Part shown: piece after piece, positions 1 to 9,161 of the stretch
Numbering within the stretch: position 1 is the stretch's first letter
Layout of the letters: every line of letters begins with the position of its first letter
Assembly (NCBI RefSeq): GCF_029962605.1
Contig: NZ_CP124750.1
Span: 124,001 to 188,000, forward strand
Direction of reading: 5' to 3'
DNA: 64,000 nt
From: Serratia sarumanii
GTDB taxonomy: Bacteria > Pseudomonadota > Gammaproteobacteria > Enterobacterales > Enterobacteriaceae
Notes under the pieces: model-generated
The model's database searches: none
Told to the model about the DNA's origin: nothing
What the model saw: only the letters and a program-made list of their open reading frames with translations
Made by a program: the position numbers and the translations under genes

Positions 1-983
1 CCGTGCAGCTGGATGCCGGCCGCTTCTCGACCGACGGCAGCGGCAAATACTACGAGACCTTCGGCACCTGCAATACGCAAGGGTGCCGCGGCGGTGAACA
101 TCAGAAATCCACCGGCACCAGCGTGGCGGCCGGCTGGAAAAACGATCGTTGGGCCGCCGATATCGGCACGACGCCGATGGGCTTCGAGGTGGTCGACTGG
201 ACCGGCGGCCTGGCCTACAGCGGCGACTGGAACCACATCGGCTGGACGCTGGCGGCCTCGCGGCGGCCGATCTCCAGCTCGCTGCTGGCGTTCGGCGGCG
301 CCAAGGATCCGAACACCGGCACCACCTGGGGCGGCGTGCGCGCTACCGGCGTCAGCCTGAGCGCCAGCTACGATCGCGGCGAGGCGAACGGCGTGTGGGC
401 CGATCTCAGCGCGCACCAGATTACCGGCAAGAACGTGGCGGATAACCAGCGGCAGCGGTTGATGGCCGGCTACTACTACAAGCTGATCAACGAAGACAAT
501 CGCCGTCTGAGCGTCGGGCTCAATACCATGCTGTGGCACTACCAGAAGGATTTGAGCGGCTATTCGCTGGGGCAGGGCGGCTATTACAGCCCGCAGCAAT
601 ATCTGTCGCTGTCGCTGCCGGTCAACTATCGCCAGCGCACCGAGAACTGGTCGTGGGAGCTGGGCGGTTCGGTTTCGCTGTCCCATTCGAAAACCGACAG
701 CCAGCGCCGCTATCCGCTGCAGGGGCTGATCCCGGATTCGTTGCCCGATAAGTTCGCCGTCGAGGACGGCAGCTCCTCAAGCGGCGTCGGTTATACCCTG
801 CGGGCGATCGTCGAACGCCGTCTCAGTTCGCACTGGACGCTCGGCGCCGGTATCGACATTCAACAGGCGAAGGACTATACGCCGAGCCACGCGTTGATTT
901 ATCTGCGCTATTCCCTGGCCGGCTGGCAGGGGGATCTCGATTTGCCGCCGCAGCCGCTGACGCCTTACGCCGACTTCAAGTAG
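1..983 (+). CDS. bcsC: BcsC, cellulose synthase outer-membrane porin (C-terminal part)
   Basis: The 5' end lies outside the window; bases 1-2 finish an interrupted codon, and about 326 residues are visible up to the TAG stop. These match the C-terminal beta-barrel domain of BcsC, the outer-membrane channel through which the cellulose chain leaves the cell. Seen: strand-like alternation of aromatic and polar residues throughout (for example YYYKLINED and WSWELGGSVSLSHSK), ending in the strand LIYLRYSLAGW and a short proline-rich tail. The periplasmic TPR scaffold expected upstream is missing only because of the window edge. The next gene is the c-di-GMP phosphodiesterase pdeK, as beside E. coli bcsC, which links cellulose export to c-di-GMP control. 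Confidence 0.93.
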   Translation, partial: VQLDAGRFSTDGSGKYYETFGTCNTQGCRGGEHQKSTGTSVAAGWKNDRWAADIGTTPMGFEVVDWTGGLAYSGDWNHIGWTLAASRRPISSSLLAFGGAKDPNTGTTWGGVRATGVSLSASYDRGEANGVWADLSAHQITGKNVADNQRQRLMAGYYYKLINEDNRRLSVGLNTMLWHYQKDLSGYSLGQGGYYSPQQYLSLSLPVNYRQRTENWSWELGGSVSLSHSKTDSQRRYPLQGLIPDSLPDKFAVEDGSSSSGVGYTLRAIVERRLSSHWTLGAGIDIQQAKDYTPSHALIYLRYSLAGWQGDLDLPPQPLTPYADFK

Positions 984-1134
984 CCGGGAGGGGAAAGATT
1001 CGGAGTGTCGGACACCGGGGAGTTTTGTTACCCTGTGTCCGGGTCGCGTTTGTTCGCTTTAGGAAAAGACTGAAACCCGCGATTTTCTTGGTTTTGCCTG
1101 CGGCATAGCCAGATAAAAACAGCCGATGATCGAG

Positions 1135-1140
1135 TATAAT
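1135..1140 (+). promoter_or_regulatory. candidate -10 box upstream of pdeK
   Basis: A perfect TATAAT lies 74 bases before the pdeK start. No good -35 hexamer sits 16-18 bases upstream (GATAAA at 1112-1117 is poor), so this is only a candidate. A transcript from it would begin near 1147 and meet the hairpin terminator at 1152-1184 at once. Confidence 0.35.
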
Positions 1141-1151
1141 CAGCCCGGTTC

Positions 1152-1184
1152 GAGGGGGCGGGTGAGAGTCAGCCCCCTTTTTTT
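1152..1184 (+). terminator. rho-independent terminator between bcsC and pdeK
   Basis: AGGGGGC (1153-1159) pairs with GCCCCCT (1172-1178) around a 12-base loop and is followed by a run of seven T (1178-1184). It would end bcs operon transcription. It could also act as an attenuator for any transcript starting at the TATAAT box just upstream. Confidence 0.8.
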
Positions 1185-1213
1185 GTTTCAGCCCGATTTC
1201 ACGGAGAGCAGGT

Positions 1214-3220
1214 TTGCGGGTCAGGCGTTCGTTAACGATTAAGCAGATGGCGACGGTGTCCGGCGTGGCGCTGGTCACGATCTGCATCTTTATCGTGATC
1301 CAGTTATTCCACTTTGTGCAGCAGCGCAGGGATGACTACGCCCAGCAACTGGAGAATATCGCGCACTCCGTGCGCCAGCCGCTGGCGGAAGCGGTGCTGC
1401 GCATGGACGTGCCGGAAGCCAAAAAGGTGCTGAACACGCTGTTGCCGGTCGGCATTCTCAGCCGGGCGGATATCGTCTTGCCGAACGAATTTCAGGCGCT
1501 GCACGCCAATTTCCCGCCGGAGCGGCCGGTGCCGACGCTGATCGCCCGGCTGTTTGAGCTGCCGATCCAAATTTCCGTGCCGCTCTATTCGCTGGAGCGG
1601 GTGCCGGCCAACCAGCAGCCGCTGGCCTATCTGGTGCTGCAGGCCGATTCGTTCCGCATGTACCAGTTTATCCGCAGCATTTTGTCGACCATGCTATCGA
1701 CCTACCTGCTGTTGGCGCTGATCCTGTCGGTGGCCATCACCTGGTGCATGAACCGGTTGATGGTGCATCCGCTGCGCGCGATGGCCAAAGAGCTGGAAAA
1801 CATCTCGCAGGACGAAGCGCCCTACCACCAGCTGATGCTGCCGACGCTGCACCAGGACGACGAGCTCGGCCTGCTGGTGCGCAACTACAACCGTAATCAA
1901 CAGACGCTGGCCAAGGCGCATGCCGACATGAGCCGCCTGAGCACCCGCCATCCGGTGACCGAACTGCCGAATCCGGCATTGCTGAACGCGTTGCTGGAAC
2001 AGCATATCGCCTCCAGCCTGCGCCCCGAGCGTTTTAACCTGCTGGTGATCGGCATCGAGACGCTGCATGAAGCCTCGGGCGTGATGAGCCCGGCGATGCG
2101 TGAAGCGCTGCTGTTGGCGCTGGCGAAGAAGCTGCGCGGCTGCATCGACGAAAACGGCGTGCTGGCGCAGCTGAGCAATACCGAATTCGCCATCCTGGCC
2201 AAGGGGACCGAGCGGCCGTTCCACGCCATGCAGCTGGCGCGACGCATCATGGCGGAGATCAACGCGCCCTTGACCCTGGAAGGTCTGGCGCTGCGGCCCA
2301 ACGCCAGCATCGGCATCGCGCACTACCTCAATCAGGGGGAAAGTGCGGAACAGCTGCTGCGCAGCGCCACCTCGGCGATGATGTCCGCCCACCGTGAAGG
2401 AAAAAATCAGATCCTGTTCTTCGAGCCCAGCCTGACGGAGCGCACGCAGAAGCGGCTGACGCAGGAGAGCGAGATTTTGCACGGCATCGAGCAGCGGCAT
2501 TTTACGCTGTTCCTGCAGCCGCAGATCGACATGCAGTCCAACGAGGTGATCGGCGCCGAAGCGCTGCTGCGTTGGCAGCAGTATGACGGCAGCTATACCC
2601 TGCCGGCCGACGTTATCCCGCTCGCGGAAGAGCTGGGCGTGATCGTGCCTCTCGGCAACTGGGTGCTGGAAGAGTCCTGCCGCATCCTGGCGGATTGGCA
2701 GCAACGCGGCATTGCGCTGCCGCTGGCGGTCAACGTTTCCGGTATACAGATGCAGCATGAGGCGTTCGTCCCGCATCTGAAAAACCTGCTGGCGCAGTAT
2801 CGGATAGACCCGCGCAAGCTGCTGTTGGAGATCACCGAGACGGTGCGCATCGACGATCTCGACCGCGCGCTGGCGCTGCTGCGCGAGTTGCACGATCTGG
2901 GATTGTCGATCGCGCTTGACGACTTCGGCATGGGCTACTCCAGTCTGGAATACCTGAACCGCTTGAAATCCCTGCCGATCGATTTGATTAAAATCGACCG
3001 CAGCTTCATTCAGGGGCTGCCGGCCGACGATGCGATGGTGCGCATTGTCAGTGCGATCTCCGAAGTGCTGGCGTTGCCGGTGATGGCCGAAGGCGTGGAA
3101 AACGCCGAGCAGCGCGACTGCCTGCTGCAGCACGGCATTCGCAGCGGGCAAGGATTCCTGTTCGCCCGGCCGCTGCCGCGCGCAGCGTTCGAAGCCGAGT
3201 TTTGCCGCGCGGCGCCGTAA
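1214..3220 (+). CDS. pdeK: PdeK/HmsP-type c-di-GMP phosphodiesterase (membrane, degenerate GGDEF, EAL)
   Basis: A 668-residue protein of the YhjK/HmsP family, which hydrolyses c-di-GMP and lowers biofilm/cellulose output. Order of parts: membrane segment near residues 12-32, periplasmic region, second membrane segment near 155-175, HAMP linker, GGDEF-like domain, and EAL domain from about residue 420. The diguanylate cyclase signature is broken (SNTEF where GGDEF is expected), so cyclase activity is unlikely. The EAL domain keeps the motifs EALLRW, NVSG, ITET, LDDFGMGYSS, IKIDRSF, EGVEN and GQGF, so it should be catalytic. The start is a TTG with a GGAGAG ribosome site about 6 bases upstream; no earlier in-frame start is better. 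It sits between bcsC and dctA, as in E. coli. Confidence 0.93.
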   Translation: MRVRRSLTIKQMATVSGVALVTICIFIVIQLFHFVQQRRDDYAQQLENIAHSVRQPLAEAVLRMDVPEAKKVLNTLLPVGILSRADIVLPNEFQALHANFPPERPVPTLIARLFELPIQISVPLYSLERVPANQQPLAYLVLQADSFRMYQFIRSILSTMLSTYLLLALILSVAITWCMNRLMVHPLRAMAKELENISQDEAPYHQLMLPTLHQDDELGLLVRNYNRNQQTLAKAHADMSRLSTRHPVTELPNPALLNALLEQHIASSLRPERFNLLVIGIETLHEASGVMSPAMREALLLALAKKLRGCIDENGVLAQLSNTEFAILAKGTERPFHAMQLARRIMAEINAPLTLEGLALRPNASIGIAHYLNQGESAEQLLRSATSAMMSAHREGKNQILFFEPSLTERTQKRLTQESEILHGIEQRHFTLFLQPQIDMQSNEVIGAEALLRWQQYDGSYTLPADVIPLAEELGVIVPLGNWVLEESCRILADWQQRGIALPLAVNVSGIQMQHEAFVPHLKNLLAQYRIDPRKLLLEITETVRIDDLDRALALLRELHDLGLSIALDDFGMGYSSLEYLNRLKSLPIDLIKIDRSFIQGLPADDAMVRIVSAISEVLALPVMAEGVENAEQRDCLLQHGIRSGQGFLFARPLPRAAFEAEFCRAAP

Positions 3221-3493
3221 GCGCCGCGTTACCTTTCCGGTACTTTTCCCCGTCCGAAAATCGCTATTTCTCCTCTACCTCTTTTGCGTTAGTGCAAACA
3301 AAGCATTACGCAATTTTCAGCTTTGCACCCCGACTGACGCGTTTCAGCTCTTAAATTCACATCAACTCCCAGGGGCGGGTGCAACAAATTATTTCCATGT
3401 TGTTAAGTGGGTGTTATTTTCCGCGCAAGCGATGAACAGGCTGGATTTTTAGACTGCTGCCTGGTGCGTGTCTTCCCCCCATAGGATGTTCAT

Positions 3494-4780
3494 ATGAAAA
3501 CAACGATCTTTAAGAGCCTCTATTTTCAGGTGCTGACGGCGATCACGCTGGGTATCCTGCTTGGCCACTTCTCCCCTGACCTCGGCGCCGAGATGAAACC
3601 TCTGGGCGATGGCTTCGTCAAACTGATCAAGATGATCATCGCCCCGGTGATCTTCTGCACCGTGGTGACCGGCATCGCCGGCATGGAAAGCATGAAGGCG
3701 GTGGGGCGCACCGGCGCCATCGCGCTGCTGTATTTTGAAATCGTCAGCACCATCGCGCTGATTATCGGCCTGGTGATCGTCAACCTGGTGCAACCGGGCG
3801 CCGGCATGAATGTCGATCCCGGCACGCTGGACGCCAAGGCGGTGGCAGTCTACGCCGAGCAGGCGCAGCAGCAGGGCATCATCCCGTTCCTGCTGGACAT
3901 CATCCCCGGCAGCGTGATCGGCGCATTCGCCAGCGGCAACATTCTGCAGGTGCTGCTGTTCGCGGTGCTGTTCGGCTTCGCCCTGCATCGCTTGGGTGAA
4001 AAGGGGCAGCTGATCTTCAACGTGATCGACAGCTTCTCGCGGGTGATTTTCGGCATCATCAACATGATCATGCGCCTGGCGCCGCTGGGGGCCTTCGGCG
4101 CCATGGCGTTTACCATCGGTAAATACGGCGTCGGAACCCTGGTGCAACTCGGCCAGCTGATCGTGTGCTTCTATATCACCTGTATCCTGTTCGTGGTGGT
4201 GGTGCTGGGCAGCATCGCCCGCGCCAACGGCTTCAGCATTTTCAAATTCGTCAACTACATCAAAGAAGAGCTGCTGATCGTGCTGGGGACCTCGTCGTCC
4301 GAGTCCGCGCTGCCGCGCATGCTGGATAAAATGGAGAGGCTGGGCTGCAAGAAATCGGTGGTGGGCCTGGTGATCCCGACCGGGTACTCCTTCAATCTGG
4401 ACGGCACCTCTATTTATCTGACTATGGCCGCGGTGTTTATCGCGCAGGCGACCAACACCCACATGGACATCATGCATCAGATTACCCTGCTGGTGGTGTT
4501 GCTGCTCTCCTCCAAAGGGGCGGCGGGCGTGACCGGCAGCGGCTTTATCGTGTTGGCCGCCACCATCTCCGCCGTCGGCCACCTGCCGTTGGCCGGCCTG
4601 GCACTGATCCTCGGCATCGACCGCTTCATGTCGGAAGCCCGCGCGCTGACCAACCTGGTGGGCAACGGGGTGGCGACCGTGGTCGTGGCGAGGTGGTGCG
4701 GCCAACTGGATGAGAAACAGCTGAAAGCCACGCTGAACAACAAAAACGCCGGCGCGGACAAAACGCTGCCTTCCGCCTGA
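3494..4780 (+). CDS. dctA: DctA, C4-dicarboxylate:cation symporter
   Basis: A 428-residue inner-membrane carrier of the DAACS (glutamate/dicarboxylate symporter) family that takes up succinate, fumarate and malate under aerobic conditions. Seen: many hydrophobic helices, the serine-rich re-entrant motif [12 protein letters not shown] near residues 269-280, and [16 protein letters not shown] near 297-312, both family signatures for substrate and cation binding. The ATG has an AGGA ribosome site (3483-3486). The 273 bases upstream hold an imperfect inverted repeat (about 3284-3312) but no operator I can name with confidence. A terminator follows directly, so it is probably monocistronic. Confidence 0.96.
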   Translation: MKTTIFKSLYFQVLTAITLGILLGHFSPDLGAEMKPLGDGFVKLIKMIIAPVIFCTVVTGIAGMESMKAVGRTGAIALLYFEIVSTIALIIGLVIVNLVQPGAGMNVDPGTLDAKAVAVYAEQAQQQGIIPFLLDIIPGSVIGAFASGNILQVLLFAVLFGFALHRLGEKGQLIFNVIDSFSRVIFGIINMIMRLAPLGAFGAMAFTIGKYGVGTLVQLGQLIVCFYITCILFVVVVLGSIARANGFSIFKFVNYIKEELLIVLGTSSSESALPRMLDKMERLGCKKSVVGLVIPTGYSFNLDGTSIYLTMAAVFIAQATNTHMDIMHQITLLVVLLLSSKGAAGVTGSGFIVLAATISAVGHLPLAGLALILGIDRFMSEARALTNLVGNGVATVVVARWCGQLDEKQLKATLNNKNAGADKTLPSA

Positions 4781-4793
4781 TATTGACGGCGAA

Positions 4794-4825
4794 TCACCGG
4801 CCGCAGCCGCGGCCGGTGAGGTTTT
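4794..4825 (+). terminator. rho-independent terminator after dctA
   Basis: An 11-bp perfect stem, 4794-4804 with 4809-4819, closed by an AGCC loop and followed by GTTTT. The stem is very GC-rich and the T run is short. Confidence 0.7.
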
Positions 4826-4878
4826 CCCCCTGCCTCGTAACGATTTCTTGCATTAAAAACCCCGCTATCTATTATTTT

Positions 4879-4894
4879 TCACTCTAATGAGTGA
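4879..4894. promoter_or_regulatory. palindrome TCACTC-N4-GAGTGA upstream of yhjJ
   Basis: A perfect 6+6 inverted repeat with a 4-base spacer in the 260-base dctA-yhjJ gap. It has the shape of a dimeric repressor site, but it is not a CRP site (the half-sites face the wrong way) and I cannot name the protein. Confidence 0.3.
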
Positions 4895-4976
4895 CATCCG
4901 CAAAGGCGCGCGGTCTAACACGATGGTACACTTTCTGCTTTCCGCCCCACTGTGAAACTCAGGGCGTATTTTTATG

Positions 4977-4993
4977 ATTCCATTGAATGGAAT
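4977..4993. promoter_or_regulatory. palindrome ATTCCATT-N1-AATGGAAT upstream of yhjJ
   Basis: A perfect 8+8 inverted repeat around one base, 48 bases before the yhjJ start, where an operator would be expected. The binding protein is unknown. Confidence 0.35.
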
Positions 4994-5040
4994 ACACGCA
5001 TTTGCATAAGAAATTGGATAGTCATTAAGTAGGGGTTCAC

Positions 5041-6543
5041 ATGCAGGGCACCAGAATTCATCTTATAGTTGGTGGGCTGCTATTGGCTGCAGCCAGTAGC
5101 AGCGTGCAGGCTGAAGCACTACAACCCGATCCTGCCTGGCAGCAGGGGGCGCTGGCCAACGGGTTTTCATGGCAAATTCTCGATACGCCGCAGCGGCCAA
5201 GCGACCGCGTGGAACTGCGGCTGATCGTCAATACCGGCTCTCTGGTGGAGTCTTCGCAACAGACCGGCTTCGCCCAGCTGTTGCCGCGGCTGGCGTTGAC
5301 GCGCAGTGAAAGCTTTACCGCGCCGCAGCTGCGCGCCCTGTGGCAGCAGAGCGTGGATAACGAGCGGCCGCTGCCGCCGGCTATCATCTCGTATGATTTC
5401 ACCATGTATAATCTCAGCCTGCCGAATAACCGGCCTGACCTGCTGAAAGAAGCGCTGGCCTGGCTGGCGGACACCACCGGCAAACTGGCGATCGACGAGC
5501 ATACGGTGCACGCAGTGATGAACTCCACCATCAATCCGGTCGGCACGTTCCCGCCCAATACCCAAGACGTCTGGTGGCGTTACCGCCTGAAAGGCTCGAC
5601 GCTGCTGGCGCACGATCCGGCGCAGCCGGCGAAACGGCCGGTCAACCTCGAACAGCTGAAGAAATTCTATCAACAGTGGTATACCCCGGATGCCATGACG
5701 CTGTTCGTTGTCGGCAAGGTCGACAGCCGCAGCCTGGGCGAGCAGATCAACAAGGCGTTCTCGCCGCTGCAGGGCAAACGTGAAACCCCGGCCCCGATGC
5801 CGACGCTGACGCCGCTGCCGCAACAGCCGGTGAGCCTGATCAGCGAGCAGGTGAAACAGGATACGCTGTCGATCATGTGGGATTCGCCGTGGCATCCGAT
5901 TCGCGATTCGCAGAGCCTGCTCCGTTACTGGCGTGGCGATCTCGCCCGCGAGGCGCTGTTCTGGCATCTCCAGCAGACGCTGGAAAAAAGCGACCAGAAG
6001 AGCCTGCATCTGGGCTTTGACTGCCGCGTGCAGTACCAGCGCGGGCAGTGCGCCATCCATCTGGATACGCCGAACAACAACCTGAACGGCAGCCTGGGCT
6101 TTATCGCCCGCGAGCTGGCCAACGTGCGTGACAACGGCCTGTCGAAAGAAGAATTCGATGCGCTGCTGGCGCAGAAAAACGATCAGCTGAGCAAGCTGTT
6201 CGCGACCTACGCCCGCACCGACACCGATGTGCTGATGAGCCAGCGCCTGCGTTCGCAACAGAGCGGGGTGGTGGATATCGCGCCGGAGCTGTATCAGAAG
6301 CTGCGCCAGGAGTTCCTGTCCAGCCTGACGCTGGAGACGCTGAATCAGGCGCTGAAGCTGCAGCTTTCTCAGGAGGCGACGCTGGTGCTGATGCAGCCGA
6401 AGGGCGAGCCGGAAATGAGCATGAAGCAGCTGCAGGAAACCTATGACGGCATCATGATGCCGGCGCCGGCGGTGGTGACGGAGGAAGCCAAACCGGCCGA
6501 CGCCGCGGTGGCTGCACCGGCGACGGACGCCGGCGCGCAGTAA
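5041..6543 (+). CDS. yhjJ: YhjJ, periplasmic M16-family protein lacking the zinc motif
   Basis: A 500-residue exported protein of the insulinase-like (M16) fold, close to E. coli YhjJ. A signal peptide is clear: MQGTR, a hydrophobic core, then SSVQA-EA near residue 24. The position that carries the zinc-binding HxxEH in active members reads QLLPR (in GFAQLLPRLAL, about residues 76-86), so all three key residues are replaced and catalysis is not expected. A second M16-like half follows, ending in an Ala/Pro-rich tail. The ATG is preceded by AGGGG (5032-5036). It follows dctA as in E. coli. The physiological role is not established; it may be a partner or chaperone-like protein. Confidence 0.88.
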   Translation: MQGTRIHLIVGGLLLAAASSSVQAEALQPDPAWQQGALANGFSWQILDTPQRPSDRVELRLIVNTGSLVESSQQTGFAQLLPRLALTRSESFTAPQLRALWQQSVDNERPLPPAIISYDFTMYNLSLPNNRPDLLKEALAWLADTTGKLAIDEHTVHAVMNSTINPVGTFPPNTQDVWWRYRLKGSTLLAHDPAQPAKRPVNLEQLKKFYQQWYTPDAMTLFVVGKVDSRSLGEQINKAFSPLQGKRETPAPMPTLTPLPQQPVSLISEQVKQDTLSIMWDSPWHPIRDSQSLLRYWRGDLAREALFWHLQQTLEKSDQKSLHLGFDCRVQYQRGQCAIHLDTPNNNLNGSLGFIARELANVRDNGLSKEEFDALLAQKNDQLSKLFATYARTDTDVLMSQRLRSQQSGVVDIAPELYQKLRQEFLSSLTLETLNQALKLQLSQEATLVLMQPKGEPEMSMKQLQETYDGIMMPAPAVVTEEAKPADAAVAAPATDAGAQ

Positions 6544-6568
6544 TGCCCAACAGGGGGCTCAGGCTCCC

Positions 6569-6850
6569 TCAGTTGCGGTACAGCACCTTGATGATGTGGT
6601 AACCGAACTGGGTTTTGACCGGGCCATAAGGTTTGAGCAGCGGGATGCTGAACACCGCTTTATCGAACGCCGGCACCATCGCGCCCTTGTTGAATTCGCC
6701 CAGCGAGCCGCCGTTGCGTTTTGACGGGCAGCTCGAGTATTTGCGCGCCAGCGTGTCGAAGCTGACGCCGCGCTTCAGCTTGGCCAGCAGCTCGTTGGCC
6801 AGCTTTTCATTGTCTACCAGAATGTGCAGGGCGCACGCCGTTTTTGCCAT
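6569..6850 (-). CDS. ppiC: PpiC, cytoplasmic parvulin peptidyl-prolyl isomerase
   Basis: A 93-residue single-domain parvulin, the same length as E. coli PpiC, that catalyses cis-trans isomerisation of prolyl bonds. Seen: start [12 protein letters not shown], the GGSLGEF stretch, [11 protein letters not shown], and the C-terminal [14 protein letters not shown], all conserved in the family. The open frame runs 18 codons further upstream (to 6904), but family alignment puts the start at the ATG at 6850. It is transcribed away from rep and converges on yhjJ with only 25 bases between. In E. coli ppiC also lies next to rep. Confidence 0.95.
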   Translation of the reverse strand: MAKTACALHILVDNEKLANELLAKLKRGVSFDTLARKYSSCPSKRNGGSLGEFNKGAMVPAFDKAVFSIPLLKPYGPVKTQFGYHIIKVLYRN

Positions 6851-6959
6851 GGTATTGCCTTTGTCGATGCGAAAATTGCGCTGATTATACCCGCTAAATC
6901 TCATCGGCGCTTTCTGCTACAATTCCCTTCCACGTTTTACAGCCGAGCAAGCCAGTACC

Positions 6960-8984
6960 ATGCGATTAAACCCCAGCCAACAACAAGCCGTCGAATTCGT
7001 TACCGGGCCCTGCCTGGTGTTGGCCGGTGCCGGTTCCGGCAAGACGCGCGTTATCACCAACAAGATAGCCCACCTGATCCACCACTGCGGCTACCAGGCG
7101 CGGCACATCGCCGCCGTGACCTTTACCAACAAGGCCGCGCGCGAGATGAAAGAGCGCGTGTCGCAAACTCTGGGGCGCAAAGAGGCGCGCGGGCTGATGA
7201 TTTCTACTTTCCATACCCTGGGGCTGGAGATCATCAAGCGGGAATACGTGGCGTTGGGGATGAAGTCCAACTTCTCGCTGTTCGACGATCAGGATCAGCT
7301 GGCGCTGTTGAAAGAGCTGACCGAAAAGTGGCTGGAAAGTGACAAAACGCTGGTGGCGCAGCTGATTTCGACCATTTCCAACTGGAAAAACGACCTGATC
7401 GATCCCCAGCGGGCGGCGGCGCTGGCGCGCTCGGAGCGCGACAAGCTGTTCGCCCACTGCTACGGCCTGTACCACGCCCATATGCGGGCGTGCAACGTGC
7501 TGGACTTCGACGACCTGATCCTGTTGCCGACGCTGCTGCTGCAACGCAACGAAGAGGTGCGCGAACGCTGGCAGCAGCGCATCCGCTACCTGCTGGTGGA
7601 TGAGTACCAGGATACCAACACCAGCCAGTACGAGCTGGTGAAGCTGCTGGTGGGCAACCGCGCGCGCTTTACCGTGGTGGGTGACGACGACCAGTCGATC
7701 TACTCCTGGCGCGGCGCGCGGCCGCAGAACCTGGTGCTGCTGAAGGAAGATTTCCCGGCGCTGCAGGTGATCAAGCTGGAGCAAAACTACCGTTCCAGCG
7801 AGCGTATCCTGAAGGCGGCCAACATTCTGATCGCCAATAACCCGCACGTGTTTGAAAAGCGGCTGTTTTCCGAGCTGGGGTATGGCGAAGAGCTGAAGGT
7901 GGTGACCGCCAACAACGAGGATCACGAAGCCGAGCGGGTGGTGGGGGAGCTGATCGCCCACCACTTCGTGAAAAAGACCAACTACGGCGACTATGCGATC
8001 CTGTACCGCGGCAACCACCAGTCGCGGGTGTTTGAAAAGATGCTGATGCAGAACCGCATCCCGTACAAGATTTCCGGCGGCACCTCATTCTTCTCGCGCC
8101 CAGAGATCAAGGATCTGCTGGCCTACCTGCGCGTGCTGACCAACCCGGAGGACGACAGCGCCTTCCTGCGCATCGTCAATACCCCCAAGCGCGAGATCGG
8201 CCCGGCGACGCTGCAGAAGCTCGGCGAGTGGGCCAACCAGCGCAACAAGAGTTTATTCCACGCCAGTTTCGATCTGGGGCTGAGCCAGCACTTGACCGGA
8301 CGCGGGCTGGAATCGTTGCAGCGTTTCACCCACTGGCTGGGCGGCATCGCCCAGCAGGCGGAACGTGAGCCGGTGGCGGCGGTGCGCGATCTGATCCGCG
8401 GCGTGGATTATGAGAGCTGGCTGTTTGAAACCTCGACCAGCCCGAAGGCCGCCGAAATGCGAATGAAGAACGTCAATACGCTGTTCGGCTGGATGACGGA
8501 GATGCTGGAAGGCAGCGATCTGGACGAGCCGATGACGCTGACCCAGGTGGTGACGCGCTTCACCCTGCGCGACATGATGGAGCGCGGTGAAAGTGAAGAA
8601 GAGCTGGATCAGGTACAGCTGATGACGCTGCACGCCTCCAAGGGGCTGGAGTTCCCTTATGTGTTCCTGGTGGGCATGGAAGAGGGCCTGCTGCCGCACC
8701 AGAGCAGCATCGATGAAGACAATGTCGATGAAGAGCGGCGTCTGGCCTATGTGGGGATCACCCGCGCGCAAAAAGAGCTGATCTTCACCCTGTGCCGCGA
8801 GCGCCGTCAGTACGGCGAGCTGGTGCGGCCGGAGCCGAGCCGCTTCCTGCTGGAGCTGCCGCAGGACGATTTGGCATGGGAAACCGAGCGCAAAGTGGTG
8901 AGCCCGCAGGAGCGGATGCAGAAAGGGCAGAGCCATCTGGCCAATATCCGCGCCCAGCTGGCCAAGGCCAAAGGCGGGAATTAA
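6960..8984 (+). CDS. rep: Rep, ATP-dependent 3'-5' DNA helicase
   Basis: A 674-residue superfamily 1A helicase that helps replication forks pass protein roadblocks and restarts stalled forks. Motifs: Walker A AGAGSGKT (residues 22-29), VDEYQDTN (about 213), [32 protein letters not shown] and YVGITRAQK. It is distinguished from UvrD (also in this window at 41247) by the Rep-specific start [13 protein letters not shown] and by length. The ATG at 6960 has only a weak upstream purine run. It lies alone between divergent ppiC and convergent gppA, with a strong hairpin after the stop. Confidence 0.97.
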   Translation: MRLNPSQQQAVEFVTGPCLVLAGAGSGKTRVITNKIAHLIHHCGYQARHIAAVTFTNKAAREMKERVSQTLGRKEARGLMISTFHTLGLEIIKREYVALGMKSNFSLFDDQDQLALLKELTEKWLESDKTLVAQLISTISNWKNDLIDPQRAAALARSERDKLFAHCYGLYHAHMRACNVLDFDDLILLPTLLLQRNEEVRERWQQRIRYLLVDEYQDTNTSQYELVKLLVGNRARFTVVGDDDQSIYSWRGARPQNLVLLKEDFPALQVIKLEQNYRSSERILKAANILIANNPHVFEKRLFSELGYGEELKVVTANNEDHEAERVVGELIAHHFVKKTNYGDYAILYRGNHQSRVFEKMLMQNRIPYKISGGTSFFSRPEIKDLLAYLRVLTNPEDDSAFLRIVNTPKREIGPATLQKLGEWANQRNKSLFHASFDLGLSQHLTGRGLESLQRFTHWLGGIAQQAEREPVAAVRDLIRGVDYESWLFETSTSPKAAEMRMKNVNTLFGWMTEMLEGSDLDEPMTLTQVVTRFTLRDMMERGESEEELDQVQLMTLHASKGLEFPYVFLVGMEEGLLPHQSSIDEDNVDEERRLAYVGITRAQKELIFTLCRERRQYGELVRPEPSRFLLELPQDDLAWETERKVVSPQERMQKGQSHLANIRAQLAKAKGGN

Positions 8985-9005
8985 AAAGACAGGGCTAGAT
9001 GACTG

Positions 9006-9041
9006 ACAAAGGAGGAAAAAGCGTGGTTTTTCCTCCTTTGT
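9006..9041. terminator. 15-bp hairpin between convergent rep and gppA
   Basis: A perfect inverted repeat, 9006-9020 with 9027-9041, with a 6-base loop. The inner five pairs are A:T, so it can work as a bidirectional terminator for the two converging genes, although no separate T tract follows the stem. Confidence 0.6.
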
Positions 9042-9161
9042 GATTATCAGCCGAAAATCAATGAATTGATTTTCCTTATTTTTTATATGCTGTCTTCTGT
9101 AAACCTGGCAATGTCATCAGGTTTGCCATTAACCTCAGGCGTGAATCGCGCCCTGGTCATT

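Noticed and set aside
9006..9041. The perfect 15-bp inverted repeat as the end of an insertion sequence or MITE
   Set aside because: It is a single hairpin at a convergent gene border, with no partner repeat or target duplication; a terminator explains it better.
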